Shown: in pieces, positions 60,566 through 64,000 of the stretch | How the letters are laid out: each line of letters begins with the position of its first letter | How positions within the stretch are numbered: the first letter of the stretch is position 1 | Position numbers and translations under genes: made by a program | Assembly (NCBI GenBank): GCA_023376005.1 | Contig: CM042160.1 | Location: 85,943,920 to 86,007,919, forward strand | Direction: 5' to 3' | DNA from: Doryteuthis pealeii | Lineage: Eukaryota; Mollusca; Cephalopoda; Myopsida; Loliginidae | Length of the DNA: 64,000 nucleotides | The notes under the pieces: model-generated | What the model saw: only the letters and a program-made list of their open reading frames with translations | What the model was told of the DNA's origin: nothing | Databases searched by the model: none

Positions 60566-61152
60566 TACTGTAATTATTTGTGTATAATATGCACTTTTTA
60601 ACTATCGGCTACAAAATTAAAAAACAAAAAAAAACATTAGTATTATCTGCATTATTCGGACTATTGTCCCCATCTTCATTGTTACTTGTACAACGTTTCG
60701 GCCGATATGCCCTCCGACCTTCTTCAGGTATTTCTTCTCGGACTCGGGAACCTTCTTTTCGAACTCGGGAACTTTCTTGTCGTATTCGGGAGCCATCACG
60801 GAAATTTGAACCTAACCCTTTATTTAGTCTAGGGGTATCCTGTTCTCATTCCGCTAACCATAGCTGGGGTAGGAGTTGTGTTAATGAATTATTTTTCTAA
60901 CTGCTTTCACTCAGGATTGAACTCAGGTTCCAGAGATAACTGTCACTTAGAACTGTCTTAACCTAACTACCTTATCCACTCGGCCATGTGTCCAATTGGA
61001 AAAAAAAACATCTCATATGCATTGACTTTTTTTTTTTTCTAATAAAGTTAAATATTAATAAAGTTGATATTTAGTTCTTGTGTATACCCCCCCCCGTAAC
61101 TTTTAGACTTACAAATCTGGGGAAAAAGTGTATTATACATGAATAATTATGG
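60566..61152. mobile_element. MITE with inverted ends, hosting a P SINE
   Basis: TACTGTAATTATTTGTGTAT, AATATGCACTTTTT at the left faces AAAAAGTGTATTATACATGA, ATAATTATGGTA at the right, about 32 bp of inverted repeat with TA at the boundary. Its own sequence is split at 60626 by the P insertion. Confidence 0.75.
60626..61011 (-). mobile_element. SINE family P, full length, with 12-bp TSD
   Basis: The element is 60638-60999, flanked by A(9)CAT at 60626-60637 and 61000-61011. Minus strand: CCAATTGGACACATGGCCGA, GTGGATAAGG (A box TGGCCGAGTGG), GAGTTCAATCCTGAGTG (B box), then the body and tail CTGAAGAAGGTCGGAGGGCA, TATCGGCCGAAACGTTG. The tail is hammerhead-like in layout (CTGAAGA, paired stem, GAAA). 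Confidence 0.87.
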
Positions 61153-61830
61153 TATCTATAATCATACTAGATTTACTGCTACGTGAGTGCTACTTTTTTT
61201 TCCTAATTATCACAACAAATCAATTTTGAATAATAATTCCAAAAGGGCTTGTGGTAATGAGGCTCACTGATTTGGTATTTAGAATACTTAGTCGACTGTC
61301 AATTACTTCACTAAATTTAACTCCCATAAAAGAAAGAGGAACACAAAAAACTTATTTGATTGAATAGTTGGATTTCAATTTCATCATTTCTTTATTCAAT
61401 CATCATTCAATTCATTTAATTGAAATAAGATCAATAGATTAAATTCAGCACAAATAAAGGATAAGATAAATATTTTGAGTAAAGCAAGGATTGCCTTCTC
61501 TAAATGCAAATTAAACATTTTTTTAAAAAGATTTTGGACTATTTTATAATTCACTTTTTGAATTGCTATTGTTTGTGGAATGAATTTGTGTTCAGTGTTC
61601 CATGTAAGATGTGCAACTGTGCAGACATGCAAATGAAAAAATTCATCCTGGCAGCAAAATTTCAAAAAAGAAAGAAAAAAAAAAAATGGATCACTAATAA
61701 AACTATGTAGATGAACAAGCAGTCATCACTTTTGATCTGGTCTTTGTTTGATAGATAAATTAATAAATAAATAATCAATGATCATCTTAAAAGAAAAATA
61801 TTCTCTGCGCACTCTTCAATCATGTACAGG
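61153..61830. other. AT-rich stretch, nothing recognised
   Basis: Minus (61396-61665) and plus (61504-61710) frames have no motif. No repeat from the rest of the window. Confidence 0.45.
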
Positions 61831-62478
61831 CTTTTTGGTTCATGTGGGCTTTTAAAACATTCTGTATCTGTGGATGAGACTTTTTGGTTTGAAGGGCATT
61901 AAAAAATTCTGTATGTGTGGACGAGGTTTTTTGGTCCCATGTAGGCCATTAAAAAATTCAGTATGTGTGGACGAGGTTTTTTTGGTTTGATGAAGGGCAT
62001 TAAAAAATTCGGTATGTGTGGACGAGGCTTTTTGGTCCCATGTAGGCCATTAAAAAATTCAGTATGTGTGGATGAGGCTTTTTGGTCCCGCGTAGGCGAT
62101 TAAAAAAATTCTGTATGTGTGGACGAGGCTTTTTGGTCCCATGTAGGCCATTAAAAAATTCTGTATGTGTGGACGAGGTTTTTTGGTTTGATGAAGGGCA
62201 TTAAAAAATTCTGTATGTGTGGACGAGGCTTTTTGGTCCCATGTAGGCCATTAAAAAATTCTGTATGTGTGGACAAGGTTTTTTGGTTTGATGAAGGGCA
62301 TTAAAAAATTCTGTATGTGTGGACGAGGCTTTTTGGTCCCATGTAGGCCATTAAAAAATTCTGTATGTGTGGACAAGGTTTTTTGGTTTGATGAAGGGCA
62401 TTAAAAAATTCTGTATGTGTGGACAAGGTTTTTTGGTTTGATGAAGGGCATTAAAAAATTCTGTATGTGTGGACAAAG
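61830..62478. repeat. Minisatellite of about 50 bp, two unit types, 12-13 units
   Basis: All units share CATTAAAAAATTCTGTATGT, GTGGAC(G/A)AGG and TTTTTGGT. They differ in the linker: CCCATGTAGGC (type 1) or TTGATGAAGGG (type 2). The types mostly alternate, with two tandem exceptions (three type 1 in a row near 62030-62150, two type 2 at the end). Confidence 0.93.
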
Positions 62479-62530
62479 CCTTGCAATGCTGTGTATGGAC
62501 AGTGATATACACTTGTTACCATCCAGTCAG

Positions 62531-62898
62531 TAGTCTTTAGAATATGCTGGGTGTATTTTCTGCAGAGGGGTAAGACATCCTCACCCCCCCAAAAAAGGTG
62601 TGTCCTGGGTATCACGTTAAAATGCATCTGATGATGAGATTCCAGATCTCGAGCTCTGCAAAGTCTGGAGTACCCTTTCACTGACATTACTCCCAGGTCC
62701 ACACTGACCTCGAGTGTTAGTACCTTTTTAGGGTCCCATCTGTTGATATGTTTAAAAATTATTTGTATTTGATATGACCATGTAAACAAAACAAAATTAA
62801 ACAACTATACCAAAATATATAATAAATGCAACACCCTAACATTTAGGCATAAAATAACCCTAGACTAGTTGACATGCCATTAAAATCAATCAAATTTA
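62531..62898 (+). mobile_element. Family B retroelement
   Basis: ATTTTCTGCAGAGGGGTAAG, GTGTGTCCTGGGTATCACG, TGCATCTGATGATGAGATTC, TTTTTAGGGTCCCATCTG and the end AACACCCTAACATTTAGGCA, TAGACTAGTTGACATGCC. It directly follows the minisatellite. Confidence 0.78.
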
Positions 62899-63024
62899 GT
62901 AATTGTAATCTAGAGTAATAATCTCTGGTCTTATATTATAATTGTGACAAAAGTAACAACCAAGATGAGGACATCAGTGTTTAAAAATGATAATTCTACA
63001 TTTCAGGAATTTAAACAAAATGTG

Positions 63025-63265
63025 TGGTGTGTGTGTGTGAGAGAGAGAGAGAGCTTGAGCTTTTGTGAATAAAAATAGCATTATCAATTGATGATTTAAA
63101 AAAAATGAAAAATTGCATTGTGGCATTACTCAAATAGACTAGTTTGTGTATTTGTATATGTGTATGTGTGAGAGATCTTTTGAGAATGAAAATAGCATTG
63201 CCAATTGATGATTTAAAATAAAAATAAAGTTGCATTGTAACATTATTTGAATAGAGTAGCCAGTG
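63025..63265. repeat. Imperfect tandem duplication of about 125 bp
   Basis: A (GT)n(GA)n start, AAAATAGCATTATCAATTGA, TGATTTAAAA and TTGCATTGTGGCATTA recur as AAAATAGCATTGCCAATTGA, TTGCATTGTAACATTA. Microsatellite-headed units. 63266-63585 has nothing further recognised. Confidence 0.78.
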
Positions 63266-63589
63266 AGAACTCACTGACCAGTGCAGATGAAAGAGAGTCT
63301 GTTTCTAAATATTTATCTTCTGCCCGTCCTCTGTTATTTCAGTCCATGACTTTCATCATCCATTCATGTGATTAAACACTCAATTCTGATTGGTCTATTT
63401 TGCTAAAAGCTCATTGGGAAGTCTGAAGACTTTTTTTTTGCAATGTGGCTTATGTTAAAAAAACATGGAGAATTGAAATAACTGGAAGGCATTATTTGTA
63501 ATCCTGATTGGATTTTATACTGTTATTCTTTTTATTTACCTTGGACATTCTTCTTATGTTTTAATTGAAATCTTTAATTATATTCTCTG

Positions 63590-64000
63590 CCCTGTCAGTG
63601 GGGCATTAGAATGCACCTCTGCAGAGGAGTAAGACTCCCCCAATGGGCCACCTGTTGGCCGTGAGTGGCGACCGTGATGCTTAAGGATAGAACCCAGGTG
63701 GATGAGCCGTCCATGACTTGCAATATTCCACTTTAGGCTTTTCTTGGGCTAGACGGGCAGTCAGAGAGGCCTCCTTCGATCAATCGGCTGGTTACGTCAA
63801 GCTCTAGCACCTATATGATTTTCCCAACCCTATTGCCCTTATTGGCAAGCCCCAACCCCTTTTTATCATACGGGTGCTTGAAGGCGGTGACTGAGGGTCT
63901 ACATGTCCTGGGAATGACGTTAAACTCTATCTGATGATGAGGTTCCAGTTTTGGAGGTTTGGGGAATGTGGAGCACCCCTTGATCACCATTGCTCCCTGG
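63590..64000 (+). mobile_element. Family A retroelement, cut by window end
   Basis: From CCCTGTCAGTGGGGCATTAG through GGCCACCTGTTGGCCGTGAG, GATCAATCGGCTGGTTACGT to CACCATTGCTCCCTGG. The last 180 bp or so would lie beyond the window. Confidence 0.85.

Noticed and set aside
1..64000. rRNA genes, CRISPR, operons, prophage or other bacterial features
   Set aside because: Nothing in the sequence supports them; the repeat content is that of an animal nuclear genome.

Overview
No convincing host protein-coding gene is visible in this window. The sequence is AT-rich animal nuclear DNA. It is dense in (AT)n, (CA)n, (CT)n and poly-T simple repeats and in degraded mobile elements. The organism is probably a lophotrochozoan, and a mollusc would fit the mixture of tRNA-derived SINEs, Penelope-like pieces with hammerhead-type motifs, Helitrons and mariner relics. 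That placement is an inference from general repeat style, not from a marker gene. The window reads as one long intergenic or intronic stretch. The open frames of 60-290 codons that occur are microsatellite translations or pieces of mobile elements.

The repeats sort into families, which I name by letter only. A is about 590 bp with an (AAAC/AACC)n tail, and several copies have clear target-site duplications (TSDs). B is a shorter relative of A without its middle module. C is a tRNA-headed SINE that shares the A/B 3' tail. D, E, P and T are further tRNA-headed SINEs. W is a family of roughly 200-280 bp containing a TTTATTGCCCAGTGCC core. M is a 290-340 bp element with terminal inverted repeats. 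K and Q are two-copy repeats. There are also two types of Helitron end, mariner pseudogenes, pieces of at least two non-LTR retrotransposons and MITEs with TA-flanked inverted ends.

Layout: 1-5.6 kb holds D, A, a fold-back of P, LINE 3' ends and a CpG-rich patch. 5.7-9.2 kb holds a Helitron piece, fold-backs, a hammerhead ribozyme and M. 9.2-19 kb holds LINE, K, B, A, a CpG-rich tandem duplication, T, P, D and C. 19-24.5 kb holds Penelope-like inverted elements and a 38-bp minisatellite. 25-35 kb holds A, a MITE, C, D, B, T, M and a Helitron nested in Q. 35-46 kb holds P with a 21-bp minisatellite, a Helitron, a mariner relic, a hammerhead ribozyme, a 700-bp polypyrimidine tract, a T element split by an A insertion and LINE. 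46-64 kb holds a cruciform, a second Helitron type, nested D/A, T, W, LINE, a third hammerhead, a Penelope-like inverted coding relic, a mariner relic, M, P inside a MITE, an alternating 50-bp minisatellite, B and A.

The strongest biology is in small RNAs and transposition history. Three sites keep a complete hammerhead ribozyme core with matching stem I. Several more sites carry degenerate hammerhead-like motifs, mostly at inverted-repeat ends. Families A, B and C share one 3' tail, which suggests a single LINE partner mobilises all three.
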